Of a stretch of DNA of 64,000 nucleotides, positions 57,233-64,000 are shown one piece after another (positions within the stretch are counted from its first letter, which is position 1; each line of letters starts with the position of its first letter). This stretch comes from Pseudooceanicola marinus (GTDB lineage: Bacteria; Pseudomonadota; Alphaproteobacteria; Rhodobacterales; Rhodobacteraceae), in NCBI RefSeq assembly GCF_002786295.1, contig NZ_PGTC01000009.1:372001-436000 (forward strand). Direction: 5' to 3'. The translations under genes were made by a program, and so were the position numbers. The notes below the pieces were generated by a model that worked only from the letters and a program-made list of their open reading frames with translations, was not told the DNA's origin and did no database searches.

Positions 57233-58852
57233 TCAGCCCAGCCGGTCGAGGATCGCCGAGACGTCGCTGCCCGCCATGGCACCGGTGATGCGCCCCGCCT
57301 CGCCCGCCAGTCGGGTGGCGGTAAAGGCATCGGCCACGGCGGCAGGCGCATGGCGGATCAGCAGCGAGGCCTGCAACAGCAGCGCCAGCCGTTCCACGAA
57401 CCAGCGCGCCTCGGCCTCGGGCGGCAGGGCGGGCCAGCGCGCCTCATGGGCCTTCAGCGCCGCGTCGTAGCGCGGATCGCTGCCGGTGGCGGCGGTCAGT
57501 TCGGCGCGCAGGGTTTCGGCGGCCAGCGGTTCCTTCGCCAGGGTGCGCAGGATGTCGAGGCAGATCACGTTGCCCGAGCCTTCCCAGATCCCGTTCAGCG
57601 GCGCCTCGCGGTAGAACAGCGGCAGGGGCGTGTCCTCGACATAGCCCATCCCGCCCAGGGCCTCCATCGCCTCGTAGGTGACGACGGGCGCGCGCTTGTT
57701 CGAGTGGAACTTGGCCAGGGCCACGGCAATGCGGGCAAAGGCGCGGTCCTCTGGCGTGCTGCCATCGAAGGCGCGCGCGGTGCGTAGGCCGAGGATCAGG
57801 GCGGCCTCGACATCCAGCGCCAGATCGGCCAGCACGGCACGCATCAATGGCTGGTCGATCAGCCGCCGCTGGAAGGCCGCGCGGTGGCGCACCCAGTGCA
57901 GAGCCTCGGACAGCGCGCCGCGCATCAGCCCGGCCGGGGCCATGGCGGTGTCGAGCCGCGTGTGATGCACCATCTCGATGATCGTGCGCACGCCCCGGCC
58001 CTCGTCGCCGATGCGAAATGCCAGGGTATCCTGGTACTCGATCTCGGACGAGGCGTTGGAGTGGTTGCCCAGCTTGGCCTTCAGCCGCTGGATCTGAACG
58101 CTGTTGCGCTCTCCTTCCAGCCAGCGGGGAACGAGGAAACAGGTCAGCCCCTCGGGCGCCTGGGCGAGCGTCAGGAAACCGTCGGACATGGGCGCCGAAC
58201 AGAACCACTTGTGCCCCCTCAGGCGGTAGTGATCGCCGTCGCGTGTGGCATTGGTGGTATTGGCGCGCACGTCCGATCCGCCCTGCTTTTCGGTCATGGC
58301 CATGCCCAGGGTAGCGCCCTGCTTTGCACCGACCGGCGCCATCGCCGGGTCGTAGCGGCGCGAGGTCAGCTTGGGCGCCCAAGCCTCCGCTATCTTCGGC
58401 GCGGCGCGCAGGGCGGGGGTGGCGGCATAGGTCATGGTCAGAGGGCAGCAATGGCCCGGTTCCACCTGGCTGGCCAGGTAGACCTGGGCGGCATGGGTCA
58501 CATGGCCGCCGGGCGCCTCCTCCCAGGCGACGGCGGCGTAACCGGCAGCGACGCTGGTCTGCATGAAGCGGTGATAGCTGGGGTGAAAACGCACCTCGTC
58601 CAGGCGCCGTCCCGCGCGGTCGAAAAGCACCAGCTCGGGCGCGTGGTCATTGGCCTCGCGGCCGGCGGCGCGCATCTCGGCGCGGCCCAGGGTCGCCCCA
58701 TAGGGGGCCAGGGTTTCAGACTGTCCGCCTTCGCGCGCGATGGCCTCGCGCAGGGCGGCGTCCCCGGCCCAAAGGTCGCGGTCGCCTTCGGGGGCGGGTT
58801 GGTTCAGCACCTCATGGGTGGCAAGCTGGTCGCGGGCGGGCAGGTCGGTCAT
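57233..58852 (-). CDS. aidB: AidB-like acyl-CoA dehydrogenase
   Basis: A 539-residue flavoprotein matching AidB, the adaptive-response protein: NQPAPEGDRDLWAGDAALREA at the N-terminus, GYAAVAWEEAPGGHV, the FAD-binding GMAMTEKQGGSDVRANTT, HKWFCSAPMSDGFLTLAQ, FLVPRWLEGERNSVQIQRLKAKLGNHSNASSEIEY (in pieces), LGGMGYVEDTPLPLFYREAPLNGIWEGSGNV. The long C-terminal domain distinguishes it from ordinary acyl-CoA dehydrogenases. AidB binds DNA and is linked to protection against alkylation in E. coli; isovaleryl-CoA activity there is weak. It stands alone, convergent to the phytase-like gene. Confidence 0.88.
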   Translation of the reverse strand: MTDLPARDQLATHEVLNQPAPEGDRDLWAGDAALREAIAREGGQSETLAPYGATLGRAEMRAAGREANDHAPELVLFDRAGRRLDEVRFHPSYHRFMQTSVAAGYAAVAWEEAPGGHVTHAAQVYLASQVEPGHCCPLTMTYAATPALRAAPKIAEAWAPKLTSRRYDPAMAPVGAKQGATLGMAMTEKQGGSDVRANTTNATRDGDHYRLRGHKWFCSAPMSDGFLTLAQAPEGLTCFLVPRWLEGERNSVQIQRLKAKLGNHSNASSEIEYQDTLAFRIGDEGRGVRTIIEMVHHTRLDTAMAPAGLMRGALSEALHWVRHRAAFQRRLIDQPLMRAVLADLALDVEAALILGLRTARAFDGSTPEDRAFARIAVALAKFHSNKRAPVVTYEAMEALGGMGYVEDTPLPLFYREAPLNGIWEGSGNVICLDILRTLAKEPLAAETLRAELTAATGSDPRYDAALKAHEARWPALPPEAEARWFVERLALLLQASLLIRHAPAAVADAFTATRLAGEAGRITGAMAGSDVSAILDRLG

Positions 58853-59030
58853 GGACGGTCTCCTCTCTCGCCCCCGAGGCTACGCCCGGCGCGCGAGGGG
58901 ATAAAGCATGCCGTTGCGACGCAGCCCGCGCCGCGCCCCTCCTATCCGACAGCCGGAAATACGCCGGGGGAGGCCCGGCCGTGCCGGGACGGGGGCAGCG
59001 CCCCCTTCCTCGCCTGACCTTCGACCCCGA

Positions 59031-59996
59031 TCAGGCGCCAACCAGCGGCGACACCGGCGCGCCCTGGGCCGCGCGATCCAGCCAGATCGGATTCGACCAG
59101 GCCCGTTTGCCCGCCCGGTCGATCACCGTCACCCGGATCCAGTCGGAATTGGCGAACCGCGACAGGGCGATGCGCGCCGTGGTCAGGCTTTCGCCATGCA
59201 CCGCCGTCGCCGCCGTGCCCGCCCCCTGCACGATGACCGAGGCCACGGCGGAACTGTCTACGACCACCTTCTTGCCCTCGATCCGTACATCGCGCAGCTC
59301 GGGCCCCTGGGTGGAATAGAAGGCGCCGTTCTTCAACGCCGCCAGCAGGGCCTCGGGGGTGTTCTCGGGCGCCTTTACCATGACCCAGCCGCCGAAATGG
59401 TCGGGTTCGGAGAAATGCGCGTCATCGGTGGCCACCAGCGACAGGCGGCGACCCTCGGTCAGCAGCAGATCGGCGATGGCAAAGCCGTCGGGCCGGTCAC
59501 AACCCATGGCACAGCCGTGGTTGTAGATCTCGACCGCATGGGCCGCCTCGATCCCGCGCGCATCGGCCAGGGTGAGGCCCGACCATTGCGGATGGGCCAC
59601 GGCGACGAAGGCGCCCGCTGCCACCGCCCGCGCGGCGATCTCGGCGCCTGTCTCCTGCCCCTCGACCGGGGCGAAATGGGGCGAGTTGGAGGGGGCGAAA
59701 TCGGCAGGCAGCCCCACGGCCAGGATATGCCACAGCTCGCCATTGGCCATGGCGCCGGAATGCAGCTCCGCCCCCAACAGGGTGGTGAATCCGCCCTCGC
59801 GGAAGGGCAGGGTATCGGCGATGGGATAGCCGAAGAGGCCAATGAAATGATCGGTCAGGGCAATGAAATCATAGCCTTCGGCGCGGTAGCGGCGGCAGAC
59901 CTCGCGCGGCTCCAGAACCCCGTCGGACAGGGTCGAATGGGTGTGCAGGTTGCCGCGCCAGAAGCGGCCGGGGCGGGTGAAGGCGGTCAGTGGCAT
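59031..59996 (-). CDS. PHP-domain metallohydrolase (CehA/McbA-like phosphoesterase)
   Basis: A 321-residue protein from the ATG at 59996 behind GGGAGAG. The PHP motifs are clear: GNLHTHSTLSDGVLEPREVCRRYRAEGYDFIALTDHF in pieces, VAVAHPQWSG, AVEIYNHG and the closing LVATDDAHF. The C-terminal 110 residues form a small beta domain (VRIEGKKVVVDSSAVASVIVQ). PHP proteins are metal-dependent phosphoesterases or esterases; CehA/McbA members hydrolyse carbamates. No signal peptide. Substrate unknown. Confidence 0.85.
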   Translation of the reverse strand: MPLTAFTRPGRFWRGNLHTHSTLSDGVLEPREVCRRYRAEGYDFIALTDHFIGLFGYPIADTLPFREGGFTTLLGAELHSGAMANGELWHILAVGLPADFAPSNSPHFAPVEGQETGAEIAARAVAAGAFVAVAHPQWSGLTLADARGIEAAHAVEIYNHGCAMGCDRPDGFAIADLLLTEGRRLSLVATDDAHFSEPDHFGGWVMVKAPENTPEALLAALKNGAFYSTQGPELRDVRIEGKKVVVDSSAVASVIVQGAGTAATAVHGESLTTARIALSRFANSDWIRVTVIDRAGKRAWSNPIWLDRAAQGAPVSPLVGA

Positions 59997-60092
59997 GATC
60001 TCTCCCAGTCTTGAGGCCGCCTCTTCTGGACGGTCTCGCGATCCTTTCATGACAGGCTTGCCTTGGTCGTTCCAGTCCCCCAGAACGGGAAC

Positions 60093-60641
60093 ATGAGCGT
60101 TGCAGAGGAACTTTCCGCCGCCCTTGCCGCCGGTCGCTGGCCGGAGGCCGAGCGGTTGCTGACCGGGCTGGCTCCGGGCGGACATCCCTCGGTGCTTTAC
60201 AACCTCGGGCGGGTGAAGATGGAGCTGGGCAAATGGGCCGAGGCCCGCGATTGGCTGACCCGCTGCCTGGACGCCGCGCCGCGCCATGCCCACGCCTGGT
60301 TCGAACTGGGCCGGACCGAGCTGGAACTGGACGCGCTGGAGGCCGCCCGCGATGCCTTTGCCCATGCGGTGACGCTGGATGCCTCCGATGGCGACGCCCG
60401 CCTGAACCTGGCCCGCATCTGCCTGAGCCTGGGCGATTATCCCCCGGTGCGCGAGTTGCTGGCGCCCATGGCGGGCCAGACGGTCGAGATTGACGCCCTG
60501 CGGTATCGTGCGGCGGCCGAGCTGGGGCTGCCCGAGGCCTTGGCAGAAGGCGAGGCGCTTTGGGCGCGGGAGGGGGGGCGAGCCGAGGCGCTGAAGGCGC
60601 TGACCCGCGTGGCGAAGGGGCGGATGCGGTTGGATCTGTGA
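60093..60641 (+). CDS. TPR-repeat protein
   Basis: A 182-residue helical protein. TPR-type units are visible: VLYNLGRVKMELGKWAEARDWLTRCLDAAP, AHAWFELGRTELELDALEAARDAFAHAVTLDA and DARLNLARICLSLGDYPPVRELLAP in pieces. The start at 60093 follows AACGGGAAC. No signal peptide or membrane span, so a cytoplasmic scaffold is likely. It is divergent from the PHP gene; function unknown. Confidence 0.8.
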   Translation: MSVAEELSAALAAGRWPEAERLLTGLAPGGHPSVLYNLGRVKMELGKWAEARDWLTRCLDAAPRHAHAWFELGRTELELDALEAARDAFAHAVTLDASDGDARLNLARICLSLGDYPPVRELLAPMAGQTVEIDALRYRAAAELGLPEALAEGEALWAREGGRAEALKALTRVAKGRMRLDL

Positions 60642-60737
60642 GGGGGATGACTGCAAGATAGCATATGCGTCAGCATTGATCTGGTCGCTCCTAACACGAA
60701 TAGTGTCTTTGGTTTTCTCAGCGCAGGAGAGTCGCAG

Positions 60738-60865
60738 GTGCGTCGTGGTCTATCCATTTGGTTGTTTGTTTCTCTTTGCTTCGCGTCCTCCGCGATGGTG
60801 CACGGTTCACATTGAATGGCGCTGCAGATGCTATCGCCGAATGTGTGCCTGACTTTGCCCGCTAA
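60738..60865 (+). pseudogene. Possible frameshifted small secreted protein
   Basis: In an AT-richer gap, a GTG at 60738 behind CAGGAGAG starts MRRGLSIWLFVSLCFASSA, a good signal peptide, but stops at 60815 after 25 residues. In another frame the following bases read RDGARFTLNGAADAIAEC and VPDFAR before TAA (60863-60865). That resembles the C-terminal tail seen in some small exported proteobacterial proteins. A frameshift plus internal loss would explain both parts. Chance is not excluded. Confidence 0.3.
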
Positions 60866-60905
60866 TATGCCGCGCGCTCTTGTGGCGGACAGGGGTTGAT
60901 CGACC

Positions 60906-61610
60906 CTACCGCCGATATCGCTTCCGATAGACCCCTGCCTCGCGCCCCAACTCCTCCTGCACCCCTCGGTTCGCCGCCACCTGGTCCGCGTCCATCACGC
61001 CGACCTCAAGCCCCGGCACCTCCGCGGGCACCGGGATCACCTGGGCCACCGGGGTTCCGGCGGGCAGGACGCCCGTGAAATCCCGCTCGGTCCAGAGCGC
61101 GGGGAAATGCACATAGCCGTCGCGGAAGCTGTCGCAGTCCACCACGCCCGACAGGGTGCGGAAGGGCAGCTCCTCGCGGTTCATCGGGTGGGTGAACAGG
61201 AGCGACCAGCCCGGGGGCGCCTCTAGCGCCCAGAAGTTCATGAACTTCAGCACCGAGTTTACCGCCAGCGGCCAGGGCGCGCCGGTGGCCTGTTCCGGCA
61301 CGTGCATTCCGATCGGCGCGCGGGAGATCAGCGTGTCGGGCAGGGGTGGAAAGTCCCAGTCCCAGCGGACCGCGCCGTCCTCGAAATGCAGGTCGCAGGC
61401 CAGAGGGATCAGGATCCCCAGCGACAGGGCGTCGAGGAAGGGGGGGCAGTGTTTCACCGTGCGCACCATGGCGCCCTCCAGCACCGCAGAGGGCGCCTCG
61501 GAGGGCATGGCGCGGACCCAGTCGGGCAGGGCGCGTTTCGCCGCCACGGGTTTCGGCAGCAGCGCCTCCAGCGCCGGGTGGCAGCGGGCTTTGATCGCGG
61601 GCAGGGACAT
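60906..61610 (-). CDS. Conserved-looking hypothetical protein
   Basis: A 234-residue soluble protein, rich in Pro and Trp: KARCHPALEALLPKPVAAKRALPDWVRAMPSE, VKHCPPFLDALSLGILIPLACDLHFEDG, VLKFMNFWALEAPPGWSLLFTHPMNREELPFRTLSGVVDCD in pieces. The character (many aromatic residues, defined secondary structure) indicates a folded enzyme-like or binding protein, but I recognise no family. It ends the leftward group after the ABC permease, 9 bp downstream, so may be cotranscribed. Confidence 0.7.
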   Translation of the reverse strand: MSLPAIKARCHPALEALLPKPVAAKRALPDWVRAMPSEAPSAVLEGAMVRTVKHCPPFLDALSLGILIPLACDLHFEDGAVRWDWDFPPLPDTLISRAPIGMHVPEQATGAPWPLAVNSVLKFMNFWALEAPPGWSLLFTHPMNREELPFRTLSGVVDCDSFRDGYVHFPALWTERDFTGVLPAGTPVAQVIPVPAEVPGLEVGVMDADQVAANRGVQEELGREAGVYRKRYRR

Positions 61611-61619
61611 CTGTCCGGG

Positions 61620-62453
61620 TTACTCCCCCTTGCCCTCGCGCCGCAACAGGAAGGTGTGGGCCAAGGTCGCTATGACGGTGACCGCGATGATGATGGTGCC
61701 GACCGCGTTGATGACCGGCGGGTGGCCGTTGGGGTTGCGGCCCATGGCGCCGATCTCGGTGGCGAGCGTACAGGAGCCGCCCTTGGCGAACATCGTGGTG
61801 TTGTAGTTCTCCATCGAGGCCATGAAGGCAATGACGGCGGCGGAGATCAGGGCGGGCGCGAGGTAGGGCAGGGTCAGGCGGCGGAAGACGCGGAAGGGCG
61901 AGGCGCCGAGGTCCAGCGCGGCCTCCTCCAGCTCCACCGGCTGGCGTTGCAGGCGCGCCATGAGGATCAGCATCGGGTAGCCGGCGATGAAGGTGGTCTG
62001 CGCCATGATGATGGTGAAGAGGCCCGCATTGACGCCGAGACGCCCCCAGAACACCAGCGCCGAGAGGCCCAGCACCACGCCCGGCGCCAGCATCGGCGAC
62101 AGCAGCACCCACCACAGCACCCCGTTGGCCGCCGAGCGCCAGCGCGTCAGCAGCACCGCGCCCGCCAGCCCCAGCAGGAGAGACAGCGGCACCACGATGG
62201 CCGCCACGCGGAAGGAATTGCCGAGGCAGGAGACGAAGCGATCCCGGTCGATGGCACGCAACACGTCATCGGCGCGCAGGGCCTCTTCAGGCATCCAGAA
62301 GAAGGCGTACCACTTGCCCGTCAGCCCGTTCCATTCGGTGACCGAAGGTGGCGAGGCGTCATTGAAGGACGAGATCACCATCAGCAGCAGCGGGCCGAAC
62401 ATGAAGATCAGGAAGGCCCAGGTATAGGCGGTCAGGAGACGGTTGGAGGTCAT
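61620..62453 (-). CDS. ABC transporter permease, polyamine (PotC) type
   Basis: A 277-residue permease with six helices. Seen: TAYTWAFLIFMFGPLLLMVISSFND, GNSFRVAAIVVPLSLLLGLAGAVLL, and the EAA loop VELEEAALDLGASPFRVFRRLTLPYLAPALISAAVIAFMASMENYNTTMF in pieces. The last pieces match PotC/YdcV-type permeases for spermidine, putrescine or similar. It follows the other permease after 139 bp. The ATPase and binding protein must lie beyond the right edge. Confidence 0.88.
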   Translation of the reverse strand: MTSNRLLTAYTWAFLIFMFGPLLLMVISSFNDASPPSVTEWNGLTGKWYAFFWMPEEALRADDVLRAIDRDRFVSCLGNSFRVAAIVVPLSLLLGLAGAVLLTRWRSAANGVLWWVLLSPMLAPGVVLGLSALVFWGRLGVNAGLFTIIMAQTTFIAGYPMLILMARLQRQPVELEEAALDLGASPFRVFRRLTLPYLAPALISAAVIAFMASMENYNTTMFAKGGSCTLATEIGAMGRNPNGHPPVINAVGTIIIAVTVIATLAHTFLLRREGKGE

Positions 62454-62592
62454 GGCCGGGCTCCCTTGGGCATGGGCGTCATTTGGATACGTCGCCTCGG
62501 GCTTTTAGACGGACTTGTGGAAATCTCCCGCCCGATCCAACCCCGTACGAGAAAGGTTCGATTGCGGACGCATTGGGAGGAGAGGTTCGCCA

Positions 62593-64000
62593 TCATTGCA
62601 CCCTTGCGAAGTCTTTCAGCCGGGTCCGCATGGCCCACATGAAGACCGCCACCAGCAGGAAGCACAGCAGCGTGTAGCCGAAGCTGTAGGCGGCGCCGAT
62701 GTTGGAATTCTCGCTTTCGAAGAACTTGTTGTAGATCGTCTGGCTGAACCATTCCGCCTGCAGGCCCCGGCTGATGATGCGCGGCACGGAAAAGGCCCCG
62801 GCCGACAGCATGAAGGTGGCGATGCAGCCCACGGCGATGCCGGGCTTGGAATGCGGGATGATGACCCGGCGATGCACCCGCACGGCGCTGGCGCCCAGGT
62901 CCTTGGCGGCCTCGATCTGGTTGCGGTCCAGCGTCGACATGACGTTGAAGATCGGGAAGACCATGAACAGCACGTAGGTATAGACGATCACCAGGAAGAT
63001 CGTCGCCGGGAAGCGGTTGAACTGGATCGGGTCCGAGATGACGCCGGCCCAGGACAGCAGGGCGTTCACCAGCCCCTGGTTGTCGATGATCGTGGTCCAG
63101 GCATAGACCCGCATCAGCTCGACGATGGTGTAGGGGATGATCAGGCCGAGGAAGAGCCAGACCGCCTGGCGCGGCGGCGAGGCCAGGGCGACCTTGTAGG
63201 CGATGGGATAGCACAGCACCAACGCCAGGGCCGTGGCCAACAGGGCGAAGACGATGGTGCGGGTCAGGGTGACCAGGCCGATGCGTTCGTAGACCACGCC
63301 GTCGACCTCATATCGCAGACCCACGGCGCTGAGCAGCCGGTTCGACAGCAGCTTGTGCTCCTCGGCCCTGGCGGCCTCGGACATCGGTATCAGGCGCGGC
63401 GCGGCCAGGGTCTCGAAGTTGTCGAGCGTGTAGGGGAAGGCATTGGCCTCTTCCACGACCAGCCGGTCGTAGAGGGCGTTGGCCGTCACGTGGATCTCCT
63501 CGGCGGCGGCGATCTGATCGTCCAGCGGCAGGTCCGGGTCCACCGCCAGGGCAGGGATGCCGTAGAGCGTATCGAGATGGGCGATCTCCTCGCCCTCGCC
63601 GCGCACCAGCCGGGCATGGGTATCGGCCCGGTCGCATTGCAGGATGTAGGGTCGGGTGTCGTTCGCCGCGGTGGCCCCGCCCATGGAGGGCACGGCCATG
63701 CCGCCGGAGGAGGGGGGCGACATCGAGGGCACCGCCAGCCCGCCGGAGCTTTCGTTGCTTGCAGACGGCGTGGAGATCGACGGGATCGCCAGTCCGCCCG
63801 AACTGCTGGCGCTCTCCTCTGCTGGGGCTTCGACGGGGCGATAGGTCTCCAGCAGGGACATGCAGGTGCGCGCGTCGCGGGCCACCTGGCGGGCGATGGA
63901 ACTGTCCAGCTGCCGCGCCGGCGGCGTCACCGCGCGTTCCAGCATCGTCAGCTGCGGCAGGATGATCAGCATCAGCCCCCAGACGGCGGCTGCGGCAAAG
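62593..64000 (-). CDS. ABC transporter permease, polyamine (PotB) type, truncated by window end
   Basis: The frame continues past base 64000: before the first Met at 63972 the codons read FAAAAVWGL, part of the first membrane helix. Helices 2-6 and the EAA loop (IEAAKDLGASAVRVHRRVIIPHSKPGIAVG) lie at the C-terminal end; LIIPYTIVELMRVYAWTTIIDNQGLVN is typical of PotB/YdcU permeases. Between helices 1 and 2 lies a very large periplasmic loop of about 200 residues. It carries a Ser/Gly/Pro-rich triple repeat and a following folded-looking part with a Cys (ILQCDRADTHARLV). Ordinary PotB has a much shorter loop. Confidence 0.88.
   Translation of the reverse strand, partial: FAAAAVWGLMLIILPQLTMLERAVTPPARQLDSSIARQVARDARTCMSLLETYRPVEAPAEESASSSGGLAIPSISTPSASNESSGGLAVPSMSPPSSGGMAVPSMGGATAANDTRPYILQCDRADTHARLVRGEGEEIAHLDTLYGIPALAVDPDLPLDDQIAAAEEIHVTANALYDRLVVEEANAFPYTLDNFETLAAPRLIPMSEAARAEEHKLLSNRLLSAVGLRYEVDGVVYERIGLVTLTRTIVFALLATALALVLCYPIAYKVALASPPRQAVWLFLGLIIPYTIVELMRVYAWTTIIDNQGLVNALLSWAGVISDPIQFNRFPATIFLVIVYTYVLFMVFPIFNVMSTLDRNQIEAAKDLGASAVRVHRRVIIPHSKPGIAVGCIATFMLSAGAFSVPRIISRGLQAEWFSQTIYNKFFESENSNIGAAYSFGYTLLCFLLVAVFMWAMRTRLKDFARVQ
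63676..63813 (-). repeat. Triple Ser/Gly/Pro-rich repeat in the permease loop
   Basis: The translated units SSGGLAIPSISTPS, SSGGLAVPSMSPP and SSGGMAVPSMGGA are near copies spaced 13-18 residues apart. They lie in the predicted periplasmic loop after the first membrane helix of the permease. Confidence 0.75.

Noticed and set aside
62454-62592. 47-residue frame (MANLSSQCVRNRTFLV...) between the two permease genes
   Set aside because: It lies in the right direction but has no good ribosome site and no recognisable feature; more likely untranslated spacer within the operon.

Overview
The window is GC-rich and gene-dense. It looks like the chromosome (or a large replicon) of an alphaproteobacterium of the Rhodobacterales, roseobacter type. 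I base this on the abundant TRAP transporters, the alternative (carboxynorspermidine-type) spermidine pathway, a LigM/VanR-like O-demethylation locus, a Mo-box before modA, and Hfa/CsgG-type adhesin genes. No rRNA, tRNA, CRISPR array, insertion sequence or phage gene was recognised. All family calls were made by reading motifs by eye, without database searches.

Layout. 1-578: edge of a FecI/FecR-type sigma/anti-sigma pair, leftward. 823-9691: a divergent catabolic island. Leftward run an intradiol ring-cleavage dioxygenase, an IclR regulator and a Tat-exported amidohydrolase. Rightward run a citryl-CoA-lyase-like enzyme, a CaiB/BaiF CoA-transferase, a YciI-like protein and a complete TRAP transporter. 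9946-12453: a hypothetical protein, an EamA exporter and a LysR regulator. 12502-17055: ferric-siderophore uptake (siderophore-interacting reductase, binding protein, two FecCD permeases, ATPase). 17138-20471: a VanR-like GntR regulator, a tetrahydrofolate-dependent O-demethylase of the LigM/DesA type and an orphan TRAP binding protein, around a perfect 18-bp palindrome. 20572-21546: MYG1-family protein.

22131-26245 is a leftward surface-adhesin locus: a small lipoprotein, an HfaA/CsgF-like secreted protein, a CsgG/HfaB-type outer-membrane lipoprotein, a repetitive secreted protein, and a LuxR-type regulator placed like csgD in curli systems. 27183-35037 carries polyamine metabolism (PuuB-like oxidase, agmatinase-type ureohydrolase, carboxynorspermidine dehydrogenase and decarboxylase) around a modE-modABC molybdate operon.

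35262-54164 is the most remarkable part. A seven-gene, translationally coupled rightward operon encodes a single-module reducing type I PKS without a thioesterase, an alpha-oxoamine synthase (AOS), UDP-galactopyranose mutase, a GlfT2-like galactofuranosyltransferase split by one in-frame TAG, a KpsS/KpsC-like capsule protein, a short-chain reductase and a sulfotransferase. A second sulfotransferase and two GT2 glycosyltransferases (one fused to a methyltransferase-like domain) lie just upstream. Read together, the genes suggest a sphingoid-like amino-polyketide lipid carrying galactofuranose and possibly sulfate. I know of no described product for this combination.

54281-64000: a MarR regulator with an operator-like palindrome on its promoter, a secreted phytase-like esterase behind a candidate Pho box, an AidB-like acyl-CoA dehydrogenase, a PHP-type hydrolase, a TPR protein, a hypothetical protein, and two permeases of a polyamine-type ABC importer, the last one running off the window end.
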